DNA of 64,000 nt, taken from positions 24,345 to 88,344 of the forward strand of contig JABIHA010000075.1 in NCBI GenBank assembly GCA_018649885.1, read 5' to 3'. Shown here in pieces: positions 53,117 to 60,691 of the stretch. Position 1 is the first letter of the stretch; each line of letters begins with the position of its first letter. The notes beneath the pieces are model-generated. The model searched no databases. It was not told the origin of the DNA and saw only the letters and a program-made list of their open reading frames with translations. The position numbers and the translations under genes were made by a program. The stretch is from Bacteriovoracaceae bacterium (lineage in GTDB: Bacteria; Bdellovibrionota; Bacteriovoracia; Bacteriovoracales; Bacteriovoracaceae).

Positions 53117-53145
53117 AGTATACTGATTTCTCTCCACATTATCCA
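53117..53145 (-). promoter_or_regulatory. Promoter of the three-domain glycosyltransferase
   Basis: Minus-strand TGGATA (53145-53140), 17-base spacer, TATACT (53122-53117), 26 bases before the start codon at 53090. Confidence 0.5.
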
Positions 53146-53205
53146 GAATGCTGCTCGTTAGTCTGCATTTTTATATGCTCTCTAAGCTTGAACATGCCTA
53201 GCAGC

Positions 53206-53220
53206 GCACCTCGAAGGTGC
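53206..53220. repeat. Perfect 6-bp hairpin in a 255-base gap
   Basis: GCACCT (53206-53211) and AGGTGC (53215-53220) flank CGA. The gap 53091-53345 separates two minus-strand genes; apart from this hairpin and the promoter at 53117-53145 I see nothing in it. No T-run follows, so it is not a standard terminator. Confidence 0.4.
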
Positions 53221-53345
53221 AGCAACACTTTACCAAGGCGGGCAACATTTCAGTGTAAACTATAACGACTGTGTGCAGAGAAACAACAGGAACTAGGGGG
53301 CCAATTGCAGACCCTTGTGGCTTTCTTGGATCCCACATAGGTAAA

Positions 53346-54491
53346 TTAACTTAGAAAAGATTTAACTTTGGAAACTTTTTCTTTGTGCTTATTTCTTATA
53401 AGTTGCATTTGTAGGGGTATTTTAGAAAAGACACTGTAAAATTGGCGAGAATAATTTTCTCCCTCTAAACAGTTATTACAATTTTTAAACAAAGGTCTTC
53501 TGGTCTCATTCATGATGACACCAGAATACAATTTAGATTGAAGTTGATTATCTTTCCAAAGCCCAATAAAGCCACTGTGCTTAATATTTCCCATGGGTTT
53601 TCCGTCACAATAAGTTGATATTCGGTAGTCGCCATTACTTTCAATATAGCCACCATAAAGGCCTGCAAAACAAGGCAGCAACTCATTTCTCTCCTGGAAA
53701 GTTGAGGCATCAGAGGTAAAGCTTTGTCTTGCATACTCTAGGGTTTTCAATAAATTATTAGAAAGATTCCCCTGAGTAAACCTTTCCTCTATTTCAGATA
53801 GAACTTTATTAATATGTCCAAATTCTAATTTTTTTGAGGCAATTTCTTTGTAACCAACATATACAGGTCTAATGGCCACAAATATGTCATTTTTCTCAAC
53901 GTAATCTAGTACTTCCGAAAACTCAGCATAATTGTCTGTAGTCATCACATAGTTAATTTGGATTTTCTTTTTAACACCAGGAATTTTTGCCAATCGGTCT
54001 AAATTTTTCATGATTTTTGGAAGCTGAGTAGCTCCTTTGTAATCATGAATCACCTGATGAGTTACATTATTAAAAGAATTAATACTGATAGTAATTTTAT
54101 GAAGCTTTGAAAATGTAGAGTCCGGGAGTCTCTCAACGAGTGTACCATTGGTGACGATTAATACTTTCACACCCGCTTGGTGTAAAAAATCTACAATTGG
54201 CGTCAGTCTTGGGTCAGCTGTAGGCTCACCATTTCCGGCCAACCTTACTTCTTCAATTTTTAACTTTTTAATATCAGATAAAAGCTTCCACAACATTTCA
54301 TCTGGCATCTTAAAAGAAGTGTGCTCCACAGGAATTAAATTTGAATGTTCAGCACAAAAATAACATTTATGGGTACACGCTGAAGTAGTAGCTACTTCAA
54401 GCATGATGGGACCTTTATTACAGTCCGTATTAAAATTAACGGTCTTCATCAATGAAATACCGCGCTTTATATTTTCCAAGTTTAGATTCAA
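53346..54491 (-). CDS. Radical SAM enzyme with SPASM-like C-terminus
   Basis: About 381 residues from TTG 54491. The cluster motif is CTHKCYFC (C39, C43, C46), followed by LAGNGEPTADPRL and NGTLVERL of the radical SAM core. The C-terminus has CFAGLYGGY, STYCDGKP and NCNNCLEG, cysteines suited to an auxiliary Fe-S cluster. I choose TTG 54491 because AAGGAAG (54506-54500) lies 8 bases upstream and a clear promoter (54531-54559) lies inside the longer frame that starts at ATG 54554. It is related in organisation to the enzyme at 8879. Substrate unknown. Confidence 0.85.
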   Translation of the reverse strand: MNLNLENIKRGISLMKTVNFNTDCNKGPIMLEVATTSACTHKCYFCAEHSNLIPVEHTSFKMPDEMLWKLLSDIKKLKIEEVRLAGNGEPTADPRLTPIVDFLHQAGVKVLIVTNGTLVERLPDSTFSKLHKITISINSFNNVTHQVIHDYKGATQLPKIMKNLDRLAKIPGVKKKIQINYVMTTDNYAEFSEVLDYVEKNDIFVAIRPVYVGYKEIASKKLEFGHINKVLSEIEERFTQGNLSNNLLKTLEYARQSFTSDASTFQERNELLPCFAGLYGGYIESNGDYRISTYCDGKPMGNIKHSGFIGLWKDNQLQSKLYSGVIMNETRRPLFKNCNNCLEGENYSRQFYSVFSKIPLQMQLIRNKHKEKVSKVKSFLS

Positions 54492-54530
54492 AACTCGAGC
54501 TTCCTTATTTCTGAGAATAATCAAAGAATA

Positions 54531-54559
54531 ATAGTAATTTAATAAGCACAGCATTCCAA
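54531..54559 (-). promoter_or_regulatory. Promoter of the radical SAM/SPASM gene
   Basis: Minus-strand TTGGAA (54559-54554), 17-base spacer, TACTAT (54536-54531). It precedes AAGGAAG and TTG 54491 and overlaps the alternative ATG at 54554, which rules against that longer start. Confidence 0.6.
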
Positions 54560-54667
54560 GTAAGGACTTGAAATTAAAGAAAATTTTAAGTTGTGCAATA
54601 TGTAAAATGTTGTAATAAGTTGAATTTATTTAAATAGTCATGTCTTCTAGTACGCCACGCCGGGTTA

Positions 54668-56164
54668 CTAATGTCGCCCCACTTCACCCAATGTCTTTGA
54701 GTGAAATATTCCACTACTAAACATTCCCTCTAACATCTGGTGACTTTTTTCAGGTGAAATCCTAAAACCGTAATGCTTGTAGTAGGCCATGATATATTTT
54801 CGGTTAAACCAATAGGGGTGTGGTGAGCTAAACCACATTTTTGCATAGCCTTTGCTTTTAGAAATATCTGCACGTAAAAACCGCTTATTAATATCCCCAT
54901 AATCTGAATATCTAAAATGATAAACATTAAATAAAATAACTAAGGCCAGTGCAATGAATCTTTTTTCTTTCTCTGACTGAAAACGCTCAAATAGATCTTC
55001 CAAAATGCAGCATAGTGATAACACAAAAAGCCAATCAGAATAAATAAGGTAGACCATATTATGGCCCCTGATACAAAAGAAAGCTAAATAAGTGATAAAA
55101 AAACCATAGACCAAAGATTTTTTTACCAAGTGCTTTCTCCTGGCAAAAAGAAAGAGCAACGTGAAAACCACAAAAACAGACCAATGAGAAAAATATTGCT
55201 CAATATAGTAATTCAAAGTAACTAGCATTTCTCCTAAGTCTAAACTTACCTTAACTTTTGTAGTACCTATTGGGTTTAATATTAACGTAGAGAGAAGCTT
55301 TTGGTAGTACCAAGCCCTTGCCTTACCAATTAATGGGTAGGTTATTAAATACGGTGTGAAAAAAGACACACAAAATCCAAAGGCCAAGACAGTTGTTGGA
55401 ACGACACTTTTTAAAACCAATACCTTGCCCTTTAGGTACACACCCAATTTGCCAAATATCTTAATGTAGTTTTCATTGTACTCACTTGAAATCACAATTC
55501 TAAATACCTCGAAACCTAGAGGGGCCAAAAAAGGGTAGGCCATAATTTTATTGTAAAGGGCCCAACAATATAAAAACCCTGAAAGAAATAAGCAGATTAA
55601 ATACCTAAACAGCCGCTCTTTTTTGAGTTGTTGAGTAGCACAGAGAATAAATATCCATGAGATGACACCAAAGCTACATGATAACAACTCTGATCTAATA
55701 ATTTGCATTTGATCGCAAACACCAATCCCTCCCATAACCATTAAAGAGGCCGATGCAGCAATGGTACGACTTTTAAATAAAAGTCCGAACAAGACAAAAA
55801 TACACATGATAAAAAATATGGAGCAAATAAGACTATAGTAGCTAGCAAGCTTAATTATGCAGGGCCACTGCATAATAAGATTATTTGAATCAGAAAAATA
55901 ACTCACATCAAAATGTGGAATGACCCCTACGATATAAGCCATTTTCACAAATCGACCAAATAGAAGTTTCGTAAAAAATGAAGGGTGCACTGAAAGAGCG
56001 GGAAATTCACCACTATTTAGTGCTATTGCACCTGAAATTTGTTGGACATCATTGTCAAGTGCTGCCCACCAAGTCCTAGTTTCTAAGAGCCATGTATGTT
56101 TTAAAGAAAGTAATAAAGTTACCGTAAGTAGAAGAAATAAAAATAATCTCTTAGATTTAGTCAC
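54668..56164 (-). CDS. Polytopic membrane glycosyltransferase-like protein (GT-C type)
   Basis: 498 residues, ten or more hydrophobic segments. After the first helix comes TWWAALDNDVQQISGAIAL, with an acidic residue in the first periplasmic loop, then a HPSFFTKLLFGRFV segment; this resembles GT-C enzymes that use polyprenyl-phosphate sugars (PMT/ArnT-like). It directly follows a DPM1-like GT2 gene, which would make the polyprenyl-phosphate sugar donor. GTG start 56164. Overall sequence identity to named families is not recognisable, so the role is inferred from topology and context. Confidence 0.6.
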   Translation of the reverse strand: MTKSKRLFLFLLLTVTLLLSLKHTWLLETRTWWAALDNDVQQISGAIALNSGEFPALSVHPSFFTKLLFGRFVKMAYIVGVIPHFDVSYFSDSNNLIMQWPCIIKLASYYSLICSIFFIMCIFVLFGLLFKSRTIAASASLMVMGGIGVCDQMQIIRSELLSCSFGVISWIFILCATQQLKKERLFRYLICLFLSGFLYCWALYNKIMAYPFLAPLGFEVFRIVISSEYNENYIKIFGKLGVYLKGKVLVLKSVVPTTVLAFGFCVSFFTPYLITYPLIGKARAWYYQKLLSTLILNPIGTTKVKVSLDLGEMLVTLNYYIEQYFSHWSVFVVFTLLFLFARRKHLVKKSLVYGFFITYLAFFCIRGHNMVYLIYSDWLFVLSLCCILEDLFERFQSEKEKRFIALALVILFNVYHFRYSDYGDINKRFLRADISKSKGYAKMWFSSPHPYWFNRKYIMAYYKHYGFRISPEKSHQMLEGMFSSGIFHSKTLGEVGRH

Positions 56165-56174
56165 TAATCACCAA

Positions 56175-56885
56175 TTACTTTTTGGGAGCAATTAACTTCC
56201 AACGTTGCCCAACTTTAATTTCTCTGAAAAATAATTTTAAAAAAGACAGGCCTGTTTCAATGCTCGGAGAACCTTCTTGCTCATCGATTCTCTGGCCTTC
56301 ATAAGTTGGAAATTCTTTAATCTTAAGGCCCAATTTAAATGCTCGAATGCTACTTTGGTACTCTATTGTGTATCCAGGACCATCGAGAGAGATTCTCTCC
56401 CAGGCAGATCTAGTGATTGCTCTAAAGCCATTGATTGTATCGTAAACAAAATCCCCTCTATTCCACATGACGTTGGCAATGAGAGTGAAAAAATTATTGG
56501 CCCATTTTCTTATTTTTAAAAACTGCCCATCTTCTTCATTATGCCCACCATCTGACATTCTATTTCCAATTACTATGTCATAGCCATCATCAAGATAAGG
56601 TTTAAATTTAAATATATCAGCAGCTGTTTCATTTCCATCGGGGCTGTAAAAAATCAAAGCGTCCCCAGTTGCCTTTTCAAAGGCCAAGCGAAATGCCTCT
56701 CCCCTACCTTTGACATCTTGTATGTGACAAGTAACTCCATTTTCTTTGAAGAACTCAAGGCTTCCATCAGTAGATCCGCCATCGACTGCAAAGACCTCAT
56801 CAACTGCGTCCATAGGGATCCCAGAAAATGTTTCTTTTAACCCTACAATCTCGTTGTAAGTAAGTATCACTAGTGTCGTTTTCAT
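56175..56885 (-). CDS. GT2 polyprenyl-phosphate glycosyltransferase, DPM1-like
   Basis: 236 residues. TLVILTYNEIVGLKETF, VFAVDGGSTDGSLEFF and KGRGEAFRLAFEKATGDALIF are typical of dolichyl-phosphate mannose synthase-like enzymes; the usual DADGQ is SPDGNE. DIVIGNRMSDGG and TINGFRAITR follow. It would transfer a sugar from an NDP donor to undecaprenyl phosphate for use by the adjacent GT-C-like protein. There is no C-terminal membrane anchor. Four bases from the Fcl/ColC-like gene. Confidence 0.85.
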   Translation of the reverse strand: MKTTLVILTYNEIVGLKETFSGIPMDAVDEVFAVDGGSTDGSLEFFKENGVTCHIQDVKGRGEAFRLAFEKATGDALIFYSPDGNETAADIFKFKPYLDDGYDIVIGNRMSDGGHNEEDGQFLKIRKWANNFFTLIANVMWNRGDFVYDTINGFRAITRSAWERISLDGPGYTIEYQSSIRAFKLGLKIKEFPTYEGQRIDEQEGSPSIETGLSFLKLFFREIKVGQRWKLIAPKK

Positions 56886-56888
56886 TAT

Positions 56889-57821
56889 TTATCCTAAGTC
56901 TCTATCTAAAAAATCAAGGTATGCGATTTTAACACCCTCTTCAAGAGTATAATTTGACTTCCACCCCAGGGCCTCTAACTTCGTTACGTCTATATTTTTT
57001 CTTAGTATCCCATCCGGTTTAGAGGGGTCATTGCAAATTTTAACTGGATATTCCAAAACTTGACTGACTTTTTGAGCTAACTCCATTACAGAGTGATCGA
57101 CTCCCGTGCCTACATTAATAGGTTCTAATTCATTGTAGTTTTGGAGTAAAAAAACCAAGGCGTTAGCGCAGTCATCAGCTAACATAAACTCTCTTCTTGG
57201 TCTTCCACTTCCCCATATTTCAATTTCTTTTTCACCTTCTTTTTTTGCCTGGTGCACTTTTCTGATTAGTGCTGGAAGAAGGTGCGACTTTATAGGGTCG
57301 TAACTATCATTTACTCCATATAGGTTTGTGGGGATGGCCGAAATAAAATTCACACCATATTGTGTCCTATAATATTGACACATTTTTATTCCTGAAACCT
57401 TTGCTAGTGCATAAGCTTCATTTGTTGGCTCAAGTGGTCCTGTAAATAGATATTCTTCCTTAATAGGGTTTTCAACTTCCTTGGGGTAGATACATGAGCT
57501 TCCTACAAATAAAAGTTTCTTCACTCCTGACTTATATGAATGATGAATTACATTATTTTGAATCTTGATATTGTCATAAAAAAATTCTGCAGGAGAATTG
57601 ATATTGGCCTGTATTCCACCCACTTTTGCAGCTGTCAAAATTACATACTCAGGGCGCTCACTACTGATAAAATCACTTACAGATTTTTCGTCTCTTAAAT
57701 CGAGCTCTGCACTAGTTTTACAGATGATATTTGTAAAACCTTTGGCCTTTAACTGTTTAACAATTGCGGAGCCTAATAAACCTCTGTGTCCAGCAACATA
57801 AATTTTATCACTGGGCTTCAT
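56889..57821 (-). CDS. GDP-4-keto-6-deoxy-sugar epimerase/reductase, Fcl/ColC-like
   Basis: 310-residue short-chain dehydrogenase of the GDP-fucose synthase family. NADP loop VAGHRGLLGSAIVKQL, TAAKVGGIQANI, VGSSCIYPKE and the catalytic EAYALAKVSGIKMCQYY (Tyr and Lys near residues 136-140), plus HLLPALIRKVH, are diagnostic. Fcl makes GDP-L-fucose; the close homologue ColC makes GDP-L-colitose from the product of ColD. The overlapping upstream gene has a ColD-like active site, so a ColC role is favoured here. No gmd gene lies in the window to supply the precursor. Confidence 0.88.
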   Translation of the reverse strand: MKPSDKIYVAGHRGLLGSAIVKQLKAKGFTNIICKTSAELDLRDEKSVSDFISSERPEYVILTAAKVGGIQANINSPAEFFYDNIKIQNNVIHHSYKSGVKKLLFVGSSCIYPKEVENPIKEEYLFTGPLEPTNEAYALAKVSGIKMCQYYRTQYGVNFISAIPTNLYGVNDSYDPIKSHLLPALIRKVHQAKKEGEKEIEIWGSGRPRREFMLADDCANALVFLLQNYNELEPINVGTGVDHSVMELAQKVSQVLEYPVKICNDPSKPDGILRKNIDVTKLEALGWKSNYTLEEGVKIAYLDFLDRDLG

Positions 57822-59718
57822 AAGCCATTTCCTTTTTCCGCTTCTTACTAAGCTCAGGTTTTAAAATATTTTTTAAAATCATTGTGGTAAATTTAATTGC
57901 GCTAAGGAATCTATTTTGTTTCTTTCTTCGAATCAGCTCCCTTCTCTCCCGAGTAGGAATCTCTGATACTTTGAGTCCATATTTCACAGATTTGAGAGTC
58001 ATCTCAAACATAATGCTATAGCCTTTTTCAACTAGACTCATTTTGTGAATAGCGTGTTTTTTAAATCCCCTAAAAATATTATTACAGTCTGTTATATTTC
58101 TTCCATATAGAACATTTAAAATACCGGTGAAAAACCTATTCCCAACAGAGTGAAAAGAGTATGGCCTTAAAATATCCCTCTCTCCTCCCATCATAAAACG
58201 ACTTGCAATCACAAGTTCGGTGCCCTGACGTAATTTAATTAAAATTTTGTCAATATCATCAATTACTTCTGTCCCATCAATTCCCATCACAATAATATTT
58301 TCACAATCTGTACTCTCAACTGCTTGGAGAAGAAGCTCTCCTTTTTGGGCCCCAGGACGATGAATGACATTAACACCTAGGTCTTGAAAAAAGTTTTCAA
58401 CGCGAGCATGAGTTGATGCATCCGCGACAATTACGTCATCAAGGGATCTCCCGCTTAAGCTATCCCATAGACCTGAGAAGATAACACTATCCTCTAATTC
58501 ATCAAGCTTTGAGAGTATGATAAGGCATGACTTATCAACGCGAATGGATTTCTTACTAAAATAATCACCAAATGTTTCAACAATATATTCTCTTTCAATA
58601 TCAGATATTCCCTGATGTGATCCAATATAAAATCCACTTTCATTTATCCATTTGGCCACAGGGTAATCATCTTCTTTTATATCTAATAATTCTTTGTAAT
58701 AGGGTTGGTTTGTGAGAGGGAGCATATCTCTCGTTTCAATTCCATTTTTTTCAAGATACTCAACTAGCTTTTCTTTTGATTCATTTTTCACCACAATAGG
58801 AAACATCATAAAAGAGTGTCCACAATCTGGTCGAACCTGGGGAAGCTGAATATAATCACTAAAGCTTTCAAGCTTTTCTATGAAAAATTGTCCATTGTCC
58901 CATCTCTTTTTCATCATTTCATCATGGTTTTCAAACTCTGCAAGGCCAACCGCACCTTCCATCTCGGTAACTCTAAAGCTGTGACCCATTTGAACAAAAG
59001 AAAATCTTTTCTTGATAATCATTTTCATTTCATCATCAGTTTTATCTTTGTCGTCATCAATACTGATATAAATTGAATCTCGACCATGATTCATCATAGA
59101 ACGAATCCGAACAGCAAGATCAGTGTCATTGGTTGTATTTAGGCCACCAACACCAGTTGTGAGTATGTGGGCCACATAGGTTGAAAAACATCCTACATCT
59201 CCAAGAGACCCAACTGATCTCCCCTTGTATTTTACAAACATCGTCTCACACGAATCTTCTATCACTCTAAGCTTGTTAATCTTTGCAATATCTAAAATAG
59301 GATCCATATCACAGGGAGATCCAAATAGATGAACGGGAATCACACACCTGGTCTTTTCAGTAATTTTTTCCTCAATTTTAGTTGGGTCTAATTCATAAAA
59401 ATGAGGGTCAACATCAACAAAAACTGGAACCATATTGCATTGTAAAACAATATTCGAGGTGGCAATAAAAGTTACAGCTGGGACAATGACTTCATCTCCA
59501 TCCGACCACCCGTACTTTGTCTTGAGTGCCTGCAACGCCAGAAGTAATGATGAAGTTCCACTATTAGTCATGGTTGCAAATCGGCAGTCATGGGCAAAAG
59601 CAAACTTGCTTTCGAATTTCTGGGTAAAAGGCCCATAGGAAAGGCGCCCCGTTTCAATCACCGAGTTCAGATATTTTTTGGTATTTTTTGAAATTTTATA
59701 AGTCCCTACACCTATCAT
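57808..59718 (-). CDS. DegT-fold 3-dehydratase-like (ColD-type His) fused to DPM1-like GT2
   Basis: 636 residues from ATG 59718, preceded by GGCGGA; an in-frame TTG 59739 is less likely. Residues 1-390 are a DegT-fold PLP domain, but the catalytic lysine position is His184 (CFSTYVAHILTTGVGG). The same Lys-to-His change marks ColD and RfbH, which are PLP-dependent 3-dehydratases rather than aminotransferases. VIEDSCETMF carries the PLP-binding Asp. Residues about 396-636 are DPM1-like GT2 (DDVIVADASTHARVEN, VMGIDGTEVIDDI, VIASRFMMGG). Overlap with the Fcl/ColC-like gene by 14 bases supports a 3,6-dideoxy sugar pathway with direct transfer to a lipid carrier. Confidence 0.85.
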   Translation of the reverse strand: MIGVGTYKISKNTKKYLNSVIETGRLSYGPFTQKFESKFAFAHDCRFATMTNSGTSSLLLALQALKTKYGWSDGDEVIVPAVTFIATSNIVLQCNMVPVFVDVDPHFYELDPTKIEEKITEKTRCVIPVHLFGSPCDMDPILDIAKINKLRVIEDSCETMFVKYKGRSVGSLGDVGCFSTYVAHILTTGVGGLNTTNDTDLAVRIRSMMNHGRDSIYISIDDDKDKTDDEMKMIIKKRFSFVQMGHSFRVTEMEGAVGLAEFENHDEMMKKRWDNGQFFIEKLESFSDYIQLPQVRPDCGHSFMMFPIVVKNESKEKLVEYLEKNGIETRDMLPLTNQPYYKELLDIKEDDYPVAKWINESGFYIGSHQGISDIEREYIVETFGDYFSKKSIRVDKSCLIILSKLDELEDSVIFSGLWDSLSGRSLDDVIVADASTHARVENFFQDLGVNVIHRPGAQKGELLLQAVESTDCENIIVMGIDGTEVIDDIDKILIKLRQGTELVIASRFMMGGERDILRPYSFHSVGNRFFTGILNVLYGRNITDCNNIFRGFKKHAIHKMSLVEKGYSIMFEMTLKSVKYGLKVSEIPTRERRELIRRKKQNRFLSAIKFTTMILKNILKPELSKKRKKEMAYEAQ

Positions 59719-59927
59719 TTTTCCGCCAAGAAATCGCAAAGCACTGGTGGCCCAAAGTTAGTGTTGGACACGGATGCGACAATGGTAAATTTATACTGGT
59801 CACAAGATACAATGATTGATGACTCAAGTAAATTTTTCGGACGCTGAAGCTACTACGCATCAGTTGTCAGAGTCACCCACAAATATCGCAACGAATCATC
59901 TTGGAAGTTATCAGGCCCAGATTAAAT

Positions 59928-60605
59928 TTATTCTTTTTCGGCCATCACTAGCAGGTTTTTTCCAAAGAACTTTTTAAAGATAAAATCGAGATATTTACCA
60001 AGAGGGAAGAAGACTTTGTCGTATAAAAATACTGACCAAGAGCTAATTTCGCTTCCACCTGTCAGTTTGTAAATGAGGGCAAACAGGAAGCCCAGGGTAT
60101 CGGCGAACTCTAACTTTCGAATTGAAAGCTTACTCTCTATGATCTTGGATTCAAGCTCTGTCCAAGTGTAGCGTCTAAAATGGCCTACTTTTTTATCAAA
60201 TTTCGAATAGAGAATTGGGCCTGCAGGTACATAGAGAAATAGCTGTCCTCCAACTTTTAGTTTTTGGTACATTTTTTGTAAAATTTCACGGTCATTGTCG
60301 ATATGCTCTAGAACATTAAGGGAATAGATTAGATCAAATGAGTTATCCTCAAAGCAGTCTAGTGATTCAAAGACCTCAAAATTAAATTTAGTCAAAAAAA
60401 CCTTCAACTCTGGGTCAACTTCCACACATATTGGCTTTTTAAACTTGGCAGCAACCTGCTTTGCAAACACCCCCCGCCCAGCGCCGAAATCTAAGACTTT
60501 TTTATCGCTATCAAGAAACTTACAAAGATGCTCAAACACAAAACCATTGTAATTCGTGGCCTTATCAAGGATTTCTAGCTCTTCTTTTCCTGCGTACCTT
60601 GTCAC
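59928..60605 (-). CDS. SAM-dependent methyltransferase (class I)
   Basis: 225 residues, KVLDFGAGRGVFAKQVAAKF (SAM motif I, near residue 36), PICVEVDPELKVFL and FDLIYSLNVLEHIDND. KVGHFRRYTWTELESKI (near residue 148) is typical of methyltransferases beside polyprenyl-glycan genes. A GTG start at 60605 has AGGAG five bases upstream. It has its own promoter (60630-60658), divergent from the CotH-like gene, and precedes the ColD-like operon with a 209-base gap. Confidence 0.85.
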   Translation of the reverse strand: MTRYAGKEELEILDKATNYNGFVFEHLCKFLDSDKKVLDFGAGRGVFAKQVAAKFKKPICVEVDPELKVFLTKFNFEVFESLDCFEDNSFDLIYSLNVLEHIDNDREILQKMYQKLKVGGQLFLYVPAGPILYSKFDKKVGHFRRYTWTELESKIIESKLSIRKLEFADTLGFLFALIYKLTGGSEISSWSVFLYDKVFFPLGKYLDFIFKKFFGKNLLVMAEKE

Positions 60606-60618
60606 TCACACTCCTATA

Positions 60619-60646
60619 TTGATCCTCAGATCATAAAAAATATGAT
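60619..60646 (+). promoter_or_regulatory. Candidate promoter of the CotH-like operon
   Basis: TTGATC (60619-60624), 16-base spacer, TATGAT (60641-60646), 46 bases before the TTG start at 60692. It overlaps the opposing promoter at 60630-60658. Confidence 0.4.
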
Positions 60647-60658
60647 GGGTCTTTGCAA
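60630..60658 (-). promoter_or_regulatory. Promoter of the methyltransferase gene, overlapping a palindrome
   Basis: Minus-strand TTGCAA (60658-60653), 17-base spacer, TATGAT (60635-60630), 25 bases from the GTG start. Its -10 and the opposing plus-strand -10 form the inverted repeat ATCATA-AAAAA-TATGAT (60630-60646). Confidence 0.5.
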
Positions 60659-60691
60659 AATAAAAATGCGTGATAGTCGATGGGAAGTTAG

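Noticed and set aside
53206..53220. Rho-independent terminator for the radical SAM gene at 53346
   Set aside because: The hairpin has no following T-run on either strand.
54492..54554. Upstream ATG start of the radical SAM/SPASM gene
   Set aside because: A clear promoter and AAGGAAG site lie inside that extension and point to TTG 54491.
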